From positions 1,537,004 to 1,601,003 of the forward strand of contig BCJJ01000008.1 in NCBI GenBank assembly GCA_039545355.1: 64,000 nucleotides of DNA, read 5' to 3'. The notes under the pieces are model-generated. The model ran no database searches, was not told the DNA's origin, and saw nothing but the letters and a program-made list of their open reading frames with translations. This stretch comes from Trichosporon coremiiforme (Eukaryota > Basidiomycota > Tremellomycetes > Trichosporonales > Trichosporonaceae). This document shows positions 54,869-64,000 of the stretch, one piece after another. How positions within the stretch are numbered: position 1 is the stretch's first letter; each line of letters opens with the position of its first letter. A program made the position numbers and the translations under genes.

Positions 54869-54894
54869 GATCCCTTCGATCCCTTCGATCCCTC
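54869..54894. repeat. 9-bp tandem repeat (gatcccttc)
   Basis: Nearly three copies of gatcccttc. Confidence 0.8.
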
Positions 54895-55646
54895 AATCCC
54901 ATTGCGGACCCGAGTGGTCCCCGCCTGTGATCCTGCGTCCACTAGCCCGGGTCACACGAGTGTCACCCACTCTGCTCCCCGCTAGCGCTGCTGCTGCACG
55001 CGGCCAACAGTCCGGCGCACTACTCGCTTAGCGTCTTCCGAGGTGACAGAGTATAACGATTGCGACACTGCTCCAGAGATAGCCATCGCCCCGGACACCC
55101 GGACACACACAGCGCACGTAGTCCCGACACTCCCACCTTCCCTCCCCGCCCCGTCAGCCGTCAGCCGTCAGCTCGCATAAGCATAGCCAGAGTAATAAGC
55201 AGTTCAACCTGTCCCCTCTGTTTATTCTGGTCCACGCTTAACCTATCTCTTTTCTCTTTCGTTTCACACTCGAAAGCAACTGTCAATATCCATCAACCCG
55301 CCGACACTGCCAGCGCCAACACCGCCAAGACCGACGTCGAGTGCAACCTGACAACGTTGCACAATTCTGCTCCGTAGTCCCCCGACCCGCGACAGTATAC
55401 GCCCTGTCGCTCGTCTGCCAGCCGAGCCAGCCAGAAGCGGCACACGACCAAATTGAACCCCCGTGCGTGGTGATATTCACGCACGCGTGCAAGTCTCACG
55501 CACGTTCGCCCTCGACCGACCACTCCCCGGTGGAGGTTTCTGTCTTCCGACCCTCTCTCCAGGCGCCAGGCCTCACACGAGCATAGGCAAAGCAAGCATA
55601 CGTGCATACGCGCATTACGTGCATAAGCGTGCATAAGTTCCATAAG

Positions 55647-57137
55647 ATGTCACAAGTAGCCACTGCCCCCGTGTGGGCGACAAGTTCTCTGTCGCAGTAC
55701 TCGCTGAAACCGACCCCGCTCCGCGTCTCGTATCCGCTCAGCCCCGAGCCCGAACGCGACCACCGCGACCTCCGTGACACAGGCCCAAGCTATTACGAGT
55801 ACGACCGCAGCATGCCCCCGCCTCCCATCCCGACGAAGCGAAAGTACGACGGCGAGGAGCTTGCGCGCTCTTCTCGCTCGCCCGAGTCGGACGAGGACTC
55901 GGAGTACAACCCGCGTTCTCGCGGCGCCGCCTCTGGCAAGTCGAAACGCCCTCCCCCGCCCGCGACCAAGACGCCTGCCGGCACCAAAGTGACCACGGGG
56001 CCGAATGGCCGACCCATGTCGCGCGAGGCGCTGCGCAAGGCGAACCACAGCCTGATCGAGCGAAGGAGGAGGGAGAAGATCAACGTTGCCCTTGGCGAAC
56101 TCCGAGAGATGGTGCCGGGCCTCGGAGGCAATGGGCCCGGTGGCAAGGGAGGCGAGTTCAAGCTCGAAGTGCTCGAGCGCACCGTCGTGCACATGCGCGA
56201 ACTCAAGGCGCAGGTCGCGGAGCTGGAGCGCGCCATGCGGTCACGCACCGCGAGCCACTCGGCCAGCCACTCCATGGCGAGCACGCGGTCAGTCGATCGC
56301 GAGTCTAGGGAGAGCTGTGATGGAGACGTCGAGATGGAGTCTGACTCGGGATCCGCGCGCGACCACCGTGAGTCGGCTTGGCGGGAACGCGAGAGGGAAA
56401 GGGAGAGGGAGCGAGAAAGGTATCGCGCCTACGCTATGCCGCAGAAGCGCTCCCCGCCCTCCCCGTCCATCACCCCGCCCTCGCGCCGGAGCTCGCTCCA
56501 GCCCGACCCGAACGAGACCGAGCCCGAGTCCGATCTGCCTCCGCCTCTGACGCTGGCGTCGCGTGTCTCGGAGTCTAGCTCAGGGCGCACTGCCTCTCCT
56601 CACCCGCCGACGATCGCCTCGCTGCTGTCCAACAGCTCCCAGTCGTCCTCGGCCGTTCCCCGCCGCACAGCCCCGAGTCCGAACATCTACCTCCCCTTCC
56701 CGACCCCGTCCCCCACCTCGCCCTTCCTGACGTACCACGGCGGCTCGAACGCCTCCACCGCGTCGTCCGTCACCGGTCCCCCCGAGCCCTCCCCTTTCAT
56801 GGCGCCGGTGCAGAGCACGCCGCTCTTCGGCGGTCTCTCCCTCGACTCCTCAAAGGACGAGAGGAGGCGCAGCCCGCCAGACCTCTCCATGCCGCCGCCC
56901 AAGCGCGAGATCGGCACCGAGGAGGCGGCGAATCTCCTCCTGGCCTTTAGCTCGCCCGAGGCGCGGCCGTTTTCCACTGGCTCCACGCCCCTCATGGGCG
57001 CCGTCGTCAAGGAGGACGGCGTCAAGGGCTTCACGCTTGACGGTGGCCCGGTGACCACGCTCGAGAACTACAAGGCCGTCTCGGGGAAGAACAGCAGTGC
57101 CAAGGTCAAGACGGCACGGGACTTGCTCCGCATGTAA
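55647..57137 (+). CDS. Basic helix-loop-helix transcription factor
   Basis: A single frame of 496 aa starts at MSQVATAPVWATSSLSQYSL (first ATG in frame). The bHLH domain spans about residues 128-193: basic region ALRKANHSLIERRRREKIN with the H-x3-E-x3-R triad (H134, E138, R142) typical of CANNTG/CACGTG binders, helix 1 VALGELREMVPGL, a Gly-rich loop, and helix 2 KLEVLERTVVHMRELKAQV. The rest is low complexity: a proline/serine-rich N-terminus, an (Arg-Glu) run after the domain (WRERERERERERERYR), and Ser/Pro-rich segments with LPFPTPSPTSPFLTYHGG. It should bind E-boxes as a dimer in the nucleus. No PAS or zipper motif was clear, so the subfamily (Pho4/Cbf1/Ino-like) is open. It has no introns. 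Confidence 0.85.
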   Translation: MSQVATAPVWATSSLSQYSLKPTPLRVSYPLSPEPERDHRDLRDTGPSYYEYDRSMPPPPIPTKRKYDGEELARSSRSPESDEDSEYNPRSRGAASGKSKRPPPPATKTPAGTKVTTGPNGRPMSREALRKANHSLIERRRREKINVALGELREMVPGLGGNGPGGKGGEFKLEVLERTVVHMRELKAQVAELERAMRSRTASHSASHSMASTRSVDRESRESCDGDVEMESDSGSARDHRESAWRERERERERERERYRAYAMPQKRSPPSPSITPPSRRSSLQPDPNETEPESDLPPPLTLASRVSESSSGRTASPHPPTIASLLSNSSQSSSAVPRRTAPSPNIYLPFPTPSPTSPFLTYHGGSNASTASSVTGPPEPSPFMAPVQSTPLFGGLSLDSSKDERRRSPPDLSMPPPKREIGTEEAANLLLAFSSPEARPFSTGSTPLMGAVVKEDGVKGFTLDGGPVTTLENYKAVSGKNSSAKVKTARDLLRM

Positions 57138-58638
57138 ATGCACGAGCCGAAGGCAAGTGCAGCGGAAACAAACAGTAGACACAAGTGGAAGAGCTCGGAC
57201 AGGCGAGTTCCCTCAACGCACCCTCCCACACACAAACTTGAAACACGACGCACTGGCGCACCGTTGCGTCGACTTGTCATGCGACTGCCAGGGCCAGCAG
57301 TCCAGCTCGTACAGCGCCCTGGCCACACTTGGGTCCCGATGCTTTGGGCACCCCTCCTACTCTCCTCTTTATTACTGCGTAGGAATGCGAAACACGTAAA
57401 ACATATAGAATTGTAACTTGACCCCCGATTAGTAGAAATGCTAGCTCAGTAGAATTTTGCTTGCTATCGCTCGTGCTTTGCTTTTGCCGATGGATATTTG
57501 TATGTTATGTGGACACACCTGGGCACTGGGCCATGGAAGACTGGGGGAAGGAGGGAAACGGAAGGAGACGGAAGGTAAGAGGCAGGTGAAGCTCTGATCG
57601 CATGCATGAAACGCGTCCTGGTGCTCAGGCTCGCTTCGGCTTTCAGGCTGGGCGCGTTGGCTGGAGGTGGGCGTGGGCGTGGGGGGGGCTGGTGTGGGCG
57701 GCGGTGTGGACAGTGGGCGGCGGCAGTTGGCCTCTCGTGCGGGCAGACAGCGCTGACAGGATGCCCCTCGTGGATGCGGGACGATGAGGGCGGAAAGCAG
57801 CGTTAGATCAGGCCATCAGCGGTCTCGGTGCGCTGGGCGTCGAGAATCCTGATTCATGACGAGCGCATCAGATGTGACTGGCCACTTTGCGTCAAGTCCA
57901 TCGGGCCGGATCGCATTGTTACAGGTGTCCTAGGTTCTGGCCAGGATGCTTAAGGGCAGTTTCAGTGTCTCTCGTCGCGCGTCATCGCGTTGCAGCGCGT
58001 TGCAGCGCGTTGCAGTGGAGAGTTCGAGGGAAGGACAGGGGATGTGGCGTGTGGCGCAAGTCTGGCGCAACGCGGCGCAAGGTACCTTCCCCCCTCTCCA
58101 CTCTCCCAGCCCTCCACCACGAGCGGCCAGCCGTTGTCAGTGCACGCACGAGCCTCCACCCAGTCTCTTCTTGCTCGCCGCTGGACGCTCGTCACACTCA
58201 GCTGAGCGCAATGACAGCTGTCCTTGTGTATACTCGCCAACGCAAGTAGTGCGCATCGTGCGCTTTCGCGTTCAGTGTTGCTAGAACCCCATTCCACCCG
58301 ACTACGCACCACCTCCCGACGACCTAGCCGGAAGACGGGACGACGACGTCGATCCCCCTTGCAGTGCTCGCTATTGTCGACGCACAAGTGAGTGCAAGCA
58401 GATCAAGTGCAGATCAGTGATCATCAAGGATCGCCGCTGACCCCGCAGTCTCATCCGAATCTCATACCGAATTACCCGACGACGACCTGTATACCTCTCA
58501 CGCCAGCAAGCACGCCCGACTACGAGCGCCCAACGACTATCCCGACAGCGGCGGTACATCCCGGAACAGCTGAAACCACGGCGACAGACACCCAACAAGT
58601 CGACGCAGGATGGACGACCGGCCGCAGAGTATCACGCG
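57138..58638. other. Intergenic region between the bHLH gene and the NDR-type kinase
   Basis: 1.5 kb with no supported gene. It contains the 10-bp repeat at 57987. The last 350 bp before the kinase are C/A-rich and may be promoter or 5' UTR. Additional 5' exons of the kinase could be hidden here. Confidence 0.4.
57987..58016. repeat. 10-bp tandem repeat (gcgttgcagc)
   Basis: Three copies of gcgttgcagc, the last one imperfect. Confidence 0.8.
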
Positions 58639-61600
58639 ATGGCTGCTCGGCTTCGTCATGCCGGCCAAGCTGAGTGAGTACAGCGCAGCGGCTGAGCTTT
58701 GCGCAGAGGAGCGACGGTGTGTGCGAGAGCGCGAGCTACGAGGGCAACGAGCAGCCCAACCCGAGCAGGGAGCAGTTGGACGAGTATCACCCACAGCATC
58801 TGCTACTGCACAGGCTACTGGTCAGGTAGCATTCGACCGGGGGGGGGGGCGTCAGCACCGCCCACGCACGCGAAGCTGTATCCCGGATCGCCGATATCTC
58901 ACAGCAGAGACTCTCCGCGGCCTCACCGCAATTCAGCTCCACCGACGGTCCTCGGTCTCTACCACGGAACTCCGGGGCCGGCCTGGTGACAGCAAGCACA
59001 GGCAACGCCGCTGACAGCAGACGACTCGATGCTCCGGATCGCGGAAACGACCAAGATCCGGCCGCAAGTAGACGCAAACCACCTCCTGACGCCCTCGCCA
59101 TCATCTTCCCCATTACCTTCCGGCACAGTGAGCGCGCCAGTGACACCGACGAAGACGGATCTCCGGGGGTTCGGGGCTGGCGGCTTCGTTCCCGGAACAG
59201 GCGGGTATGCGGCCCGAGAGGCTCTGAATGGAGCAGCCAAGGTAGAGGGAGCAGGAGGAGCAGGGGGACCGTGTCCGGTGCACGGGTACAGTGTTGGCCG
59301 GCGAGCCCGGCAATCTCTCCCGCCTCTGCCGCCATTGACGTCTCGAGCTGTTGGACCGGGACCCAAAAGCCCTATGAGTCCGCTGTCCCCAACACCGGGA
59401 GGGAGTATGCAGCAGCTGCAGGCGCAGCAGATGCTCGGTCTGCGCGTTGATCTGACCCCGATACGGCCGCACAGTCCTATCCCGCCGACTTCGCCTACGA
59501 CACCGACTATGCCCTCAGCTCCGCGGCCGACTACGCCGACTGGCCGCGCCTATGCGCTGAACGAGGCTCCTGACTCGCCCGCGTCCGTCTCCACTGCCGC
59601 GACCGGCGAGAGGAGACCTAGAGTGCTGAACCAGATGCCGATCGAGCGCGGCTCAGTGTCCTACACGGACAACACGGCGACGATAACGTCCCCGCGGCCA
59701 ATGCTGAGACCGTCGCTCGAGACACTCGAGCGCGCAGCGGCGTACGTCCTCCACATGGAGCAGTACTATGATGCTCTGACGAATGGGGTCTGGGCACTCG
59801 GTGTTGGTGGGGCCGAGGGCGGACTCAGGCGGGAGAGGAATCATAAAGTCGACATTAAGAGCTTCCAGCTCGGAAGAGTAATTGGGCAGGGCGCTTTTGG
59901 CGTTGTGCGCATCGCGACAGAACGCGCAAAGGGGAGGATTGTAGCTATCAAGCAGCTGAGGAAGTCTGAGTGAGTACGCGCGCCTCAAATAATTAGAACA
60001 TGGCATCGGTCAGAACTACGACTCGATACCGTGGATACGGGCAGTGTGTCCGCTGACACCCGCAGCCTGCTCAAGATGGGTCAGGAGGGCCACGTTCGTG
60101 CTGAGAAGGACGTCCTGGCTGCTGCTTCGTCATACGAGAGCACCTGGATACCGCGCCTCTTCTACACGTTCCAGGACCACGATCATCTCTTCCTCGTGCT
60201 CGAGTTTATGGGCGGTGGCGACCTGCTCTCCCTCCTGATCAACAGAGGTCGATTACCTGAGGCAATGGTGAAGTTTTACGCGGCGGAGATGGTGCTGGCG
60301 CTGCACCAGTGCCACGCCCTAGGCTACATCCACCGGGACGTCAAGCCCGACAACTTCCTCTTCAACAAGGCGGGACACCTGCGCATTGCCGATTTTGGTC
60401 TCGCGACAGACCTGCACTGGTCCCATGACTCAAGTTACTACGAGACACAGCGCCGGCAGCTCCTGAAGCGCTTCGACTATCCCGTCGGCCGGGCTGCGTT
60501 CGGCAACCGGAGACGCAGCAGGCAGCAGCTCGGTATCGGGCCGCAGGCGATCAGCGATGCCAACCGCCGCTTCCAGCGCCGCAGACGCCAGCTCGCGTAC
60601 ACCATCTGTGGGACCAACTCGTACATGGCCCCAGAAGTCATCATGGGCACGGGGTACGGTTTCGGCGCTGACTGGTGGGGCCTCGGCGTCATCGTGTACG
60701 AGGCGATCTATGGGAGTGTCCCCTTCAGCGGCGAGAATCGGCACATTGCGCGGCAGAAGATTCTTGACTGGCGCAGTTCCCTCGTGTTTCCCAGGGAACC
60801 CCGTGTCTCGCGTTCAGCCATAGACTTCATGCGCCAGCTCATGTGCGGAGCAGAGGACAGGCTCGGATACTGCCGCAAGCCGGGACCGAACGAAGGACCC
60901 TTGGGGAACGACGGGGCGGCGGCGCTGATGGCGCACCCGTGGTTTGCCGACATCGATTTTGCCACAATCGCAGAGCAGACGCCGCCGTTCCGGCCCGACC
61001 TGAGCTCTGTCGACGATACGAAGCACTTCGACGCCGATATTCCGGACGAGCCGCTCGCCCCCGCCAATAGTGGCGTTGAGATCAAAGACCCCCTCCTTGG
61101 CAATGAGGGTGAGGGGAAGCATCTGTTAGAGGTCCGCAAGACGCTCGCGTTCAAACAGTGGACGTTCCGATCCCCCTGTGCGCAGGAGTGGCGGTTCGGC
61201 CATGCATCGCGTGTTTCGCGCGCCAACTCTGCCGCGAGTGCCACCTCGCGTGTACGCAGCGTCAGTGCCGCCGGCACTATTGGGACGATCCCGCGCTCGC
61301 TGGCGGCTGCGACGCCGCTCGACGCCCACCTCGAGGCGTCGTTGGGAGACAGCAGCAGTATCGACATCGACCTGGATTTCGACCGCTGCAGTGCGTCCAC
61401 TTCCTTCCGCGCCAGCGTCATCAACGGCGCAGGTCTCACTGTGCTTCCGCTCGCGGAACAGATGGCCCAGGCCGAGCTGCCCAAGTACCACGTCCGAACG
61501 AACCGGTACGAGGAGCGGATCTCAGCCACGTCGTCCGAAGACGGCGAAGACGACGACCTAGACGCGCCCGTCGAGTGGGAGGAGATGTTCCTCAAGAAGA

Positions 61601-62007
61601 AGGCGCGGCACATACACAACGACCTGCGCGCCCTCAGCGTGCGCATCAGCTCCCTAAACTCAAGCTTTGACGGAAACCCCGCGGACCGCAAGCCGCCCCT
61701 CCGCCCCGTGACCCCAGCGCATATCAATGTCCTCGAGGAGGAGCACTTCTCGGACGAGCCCGAGCAACTCCCATACGAGTTTGCTACCAGCAGCGAGGGA
61801 TGCGACCACAAGGACCCTCATGCCCGTGGTTACCCAGAACTCGGGGCCGACTCATCCGACAGGACGGACACGACCGAGACCGCTGCGACGGAGAGCTCGC
61901 AGTGGACGACGACTAATGATATTCACGACTTAACGAACGTAAAGAAACAACTCCGCCACTCAAAGCCCGTCGAATCTCTCCGGGCGCACGTCAAGCAGTG
62001 GCCGTAG
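58639..62007 (+). CDS. AGC-family serine/threonine kinase, NDR/LATS-type
   Basis: A five-exon model (58639-58673, 58709-58825, 58856-59067, 59129-59969, 60066-62007) keeps phase and gives 1048 aa. The last two exons are secure; the first three are tentative. The kinase domain starts near residue 367: FQLGRVIGQGAFGVVRIA, catalytic lysine in VAIKQLRKS (K396), HRDVKPDNF (near 491), DFGL (near 511), GTNSYMAPEV (near 590). About 80 residues separate DFG and APE because of a basic insert (RRQLLKRFDYPVG, FQRRRRQLAY), a hallmark of NDR/LATS kinases. An FKQWTF hydrophobic motif lies near 764, and MEQYYDALTNG before the domain resembles the Mob-binding region. Family members (Cbk1, Orb6, Dbf2/Sid2) act in RAM, MEN or Hippo-like networks for morphogenesis or cytokinesis. 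The long N- and C-terminal tails are Ser/Pro- and Glu/Asp-rich. Confidence 0.85.
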
Positions 62008-62595
62008 CCTGGACGGAGCGTAGACTACGCGTGGTAGAACGGCGGACGCCGAACGCAATCTTTGTAGAACGCCTTAGAACTAGATGTCATGGACTTCTCA
62101 GCGATCAGTGCAGACGTGACAAGCACTCGGTACGGCTGACATCTCGGTGCATGGGCCACAGGTAGAAGTCTAACGCAAACGAAGATACCGAAGACTTGTG
62201 TGCCCGACCGCGACTGGAGATGACGCATGACAAGCACCATGCAGCGAGATTGCCGGTTTTTAGATGTAGTGATCCATCAATGCGTACAAGCCGTCTACGG
62301 CAAACCCGTCTACAATTCGAAATTCGAAGTATACTGGGCGCTTAACCCGACTTGCCAGCGGGCTGGGCGTTCCTGTTTCTGTCAGCTGGAGCTCAAAGAG
62401 GAGAGCTATGCGTGCGCCGGATCCTGTCTCCTCAAGCACGGAGAGACGGGAAACCAGACGTCGGAGATGGTTTCAGATAGGAGCGAAAGACTTAGATGGA
62501 ATTGTGTCGATCATTATGACTTCTGATTGAACTATGCTTGATTTGTGTATCATCACAAAGGTAGGGGCCGATGGGAAGGGGGTTGAGACTGATAC
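62008..62595. other. 3' region between the kinase and RPS30
   Basis: 590 bp of convergent 3' sequence. Parts may be the RPS30 3' UTR or a further RPS30 exon (see that entry). No other gene was recognised. Confidence 0.45.
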
Positions 62596-63279
62596 TCACA
62601 TGGAACGCTTGCCACCGGGGGTGAGGGTGACATTGACGAAGCGGCGAGTGTACTGAGCGCGCTTCTCTGTTGCAAGTTAGCACGAATCCGAGAAACTCGA
62701 AGGCAGCGCGACGCGGAGCGATGTCGACGTTCGAAATCGGTTCACGGGAAGCGGTCTGTTACGATGTCGCGATGGCGATGCCGCAGAGAGTTTGGTGCCG
62801 ACACGCAAGCACTCGAAAAGTTGCAAGACTCTGCGCGCAGGCGTCCCCGATTTCCCATCCTTCAATCGCAAATCGAACATCGAAGTCTAACCATCGCTCG
62901 TGTGTCGCGCGCTCGTCTACTCACTGGCACGGCCCTTGGGGGACTTCTTCTTCTCCTGCGGCTCAACCTTAGGAGTCTGGAGGGGTCAGCGAGTGCACGA
63001 GACATTCTTCGGCGACTGGTTGTTTCTCTAATTCTCGCAGCTTCTTTCCAATCCTCTAGCCCAGCGTTCCCTTCTTGTCCGTTGTCGGCTTCTGTCGTCA
63101 CTACCGCATTCCGTTTGCCTTAGTCGAGAGGCCCATCGATCCAACTCCGCCCACCGATCCAAACTTCTTCCCTCCTTTGCCACTGAACCAGAGAAACAAC
63201 CAGCGCATATTCCGAGACCGATATTCACCTGCGACTTGACCTTTCCGGCACGCGCGAGAGATCCGTGGACCTTACCCAT
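62596..63279 (-). CDS. RPS30: 40S ribosomal protein S30 (eS30)
   Basis: Exons 63279-63229, 62976-62925 and 62666-62596 join in phase to MGKVHGSLARAGKVKSQ, then TPKVEPQEKKKSPKGRA and KKRAQYTRRFVNVTLTPGGK, ending RSM-stop (57 aa). This is the highly basic eS30 protein of the small ribosomal subunit. It begins directly with MGKVHGSL, so it lacks the ubiquitin-like FUBI fusion found in animals. The introns (252 and 258 nt) are the longest pair in the window, as often seen in ribosomal protein genes. The 3' end is uncertain: the terminal ATGTGA overlaps a GTGAGT donor, and most eS30 proteins extend a few residues further (M-N-x-x-P), so a fourth small exon may exist downstream. It is divergent from the prephenate dehydratase gene. 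Confidence 0.9.
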
Positions 63280-63673
63280 TTTGACTGTTCTGTCAGCTGC
63301 TGCTGTCGACGACGGTGCTGTCGGCGTAACTCACCTGCTTGATGTGGAGAAGACTCGAAGCCAGCCTCCTAAGCTTCAATGTAGCGAGGGGCGCCTGGGC
63401 GTGCCAGTTTCGAGACGGCGTTTTCGTCGGCGAAAACGGGATCAGATCGGTGGCACTCGCATTTTCACCACGCCCTTTTCGTGTGAATTGCACGTGGTGC
63501 AGTTGCCGCACGGAGGCCCCGCACTCGCCCTTGGTTGGTTTCAGATAGACCGGGCCGGCAGGCTCAGCCGACCTGAGCTCAACTCAGCTCGTGCTTAAGG
63601 CCAGACGCCGACTCGATCGGAGAACTCGCGATCGATAATCGCCCGGTCGCGCGGGCCGAACTTTTCTCAGTTC
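63280..63673. promoter_or_regulatory. Divergent promoter between RPS30 and PHA2
   Basis: 394 bp between the two start codons, with tttcgtcggcgaaaa and ttttcgtgtgaa stretches around 63420-63490 but no motif I can name with confidence. Confidence 0.4.
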
Positions 63674-64000
63674 ATGTTCAGATCACTCGCGACAGCAATG
63701 AGCAAACGCATGGCTTACCTCGGCCCGGCGGGGACGTACGGCGAGCAGGCCGCCAAGGCGTTCCTCGCCCGGTTGCCCGACAAGAACGTCGAGCTGGTCC
63801 CTTGCCCGAACATCCGAGGTCAGTCACCCCGCCTCGCAACCCGTAAGCATGGCTGACATCGTAGCTGTCTACGACGACTCGGCAGAATACCGCGTCTTAC
63901 CGCTCGAGAATACGCTGCAGGGGAGCGTCATCGAGACCGTCGATGCGCTGCTCAGCACGCTCGGCACGGCGAAGCAGGCGAACAGCTCCACAACTCCGAG
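63674..64000 (+). CDS. PHA2: Prephenate dehydratase, 5' part
   Basis: Exon 1 (63674-63818) reads MFRSLATAMSKRMAYLGPAG then TYGEQAAKAFLARLPD. After a 46-nt intron (63819-63864), exon 2 continues AVYDDSAEYRVLPLENTLQG and SVIETVDALLS to the window edge. The AYLGPAGTYGEQAA start and LPLENTLQGSV block are the substrate-binding motifs of prephenate dehydratase (periplasmic-binding-like fold), where bacterial enzymes have GPxGTFS and PxENSxxGxV. The enzyme decarboxylates and dehydrates prephenate to phenylpyruvate in phenylalanine synthesis. The catalytic Thr region and the C-terminal ACT domain lie outside the window. A start at 63698 (MSKRMAYLG) is also possible. Confidence 0.88.

Larger units (their letters stand above)
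50894..55646. other. Gene-poor region (4.75 kb) with short repeats
   Basis: No gene could be supported on either strand. Open frames are short, mutually overlapping and lack motifs. An 8-bp repeat (gcatgcca, three copies, 52514-52540) and a 9-bp repeat (gatcccttc, three copies, 54869-54894) occur. The last 600 bp before 55647 are C/T-rich and likely promoter and leader of the bHLH gene; they include several gtgcat motifs (55598-55634). Confidence 0.45.

Noticed and set aside
1..64000. CRISPR arrays, bacterial operons, Shine-Dalgarno sites
   Set aside because: The window is eukaryotic nuclear DNA; no direct-repeat/spacer pattern was seen.

Overview
This window looks like nuclear DNA of a basidiomycete yeast, most likely a tremellomycete (Cryptococcus / Trichosporon relatives). 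The evidence is a high GC content, eukaryotic housekeeping genes split by very short GT-AG introns (mostly 34-41 nt), fungal-type proteins (Psf2, Pre1, Gea-type ARF-GEF, Ola1, Cdd1, Rac1, pICln, Gep4, Msb1, NDR-type kinase, Rps30, Pha2) and long pyrimidine-rich leaders in front of regulatory genes. The lineage is inferred from gene style only. All exon models were built by hand from splice motifs and reading phase.

Layout. 0-10 kb is compact: a left-edge membrane-protein fragment (-), PSF2 (+), PRE1 (-), an intronless 4.7 kb Sec7 ARF-GEF (+), OLA1 (-) and a five-exon cytidine deaminase (+). 10-22 kb is mostly non-coding, with one low-complexity basic-region protein (13.5-15.4 kb, -). 22-27 kb holds RAC1 (+), pICln (-) and GEP4 (+). 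27-41 kb is an accessory-looking metabolic block: a GH5 hydrolase relic, an anion-symporter MFS transporter (-), a DenD-like dehydrogenase (+), a membrane glycosyltransferase-like protein (-), two paralogous zinc alcohol dehydrogenases (both -) and an HPP-family membrane protein (+) between them. A broken or unresolved gene with a run of 21 C also lies there. 41-45 kb is a six-exon MSB1-like polarity gene (-). 45-58.6 kb is sparse, with only a coiled-coil/helical-repeat protein that has an eroded 3' end and a bHLH transcription factor. 58.6-64 kb holds an NDR/LATS-type AGC kinase (+), ribosomal protein S30 (-) and the first part of prephenate dehydratase (+, running off the window).

How the genes relate. 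Most housekeeping genes are divergent or convergent neighbours with no shared pathway. RAC1, the MSB1-like gene, the NDR-type kinase and the ARF-GEF all serve polarity, morphogenesis or secretion in fungi, but they are spread over 60 kb and probably not a cluster. The 28-40 kb block is the best candidate for a functional neighbourhood: a carboxylate-type transporter divergent from a sugar-acid dehydrogenase, with two polyol/alcohol dehydrogenases nearby, would suit uptake and oxidation of a small polyol or sugar acid. That link is inference.

The most unusual observations are a mitochondrial-looking in-frame leader on OLA1, small lesions at the 3' end of the coiled-coil gene, the GH5 relic, the C21 tract, a farnesyl-type CAAX box on Rac1, and several kilobases of gene-free DNA carrying short tandem repeats. 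I found no tRNA, rRNA, CRISPR array or transposase.
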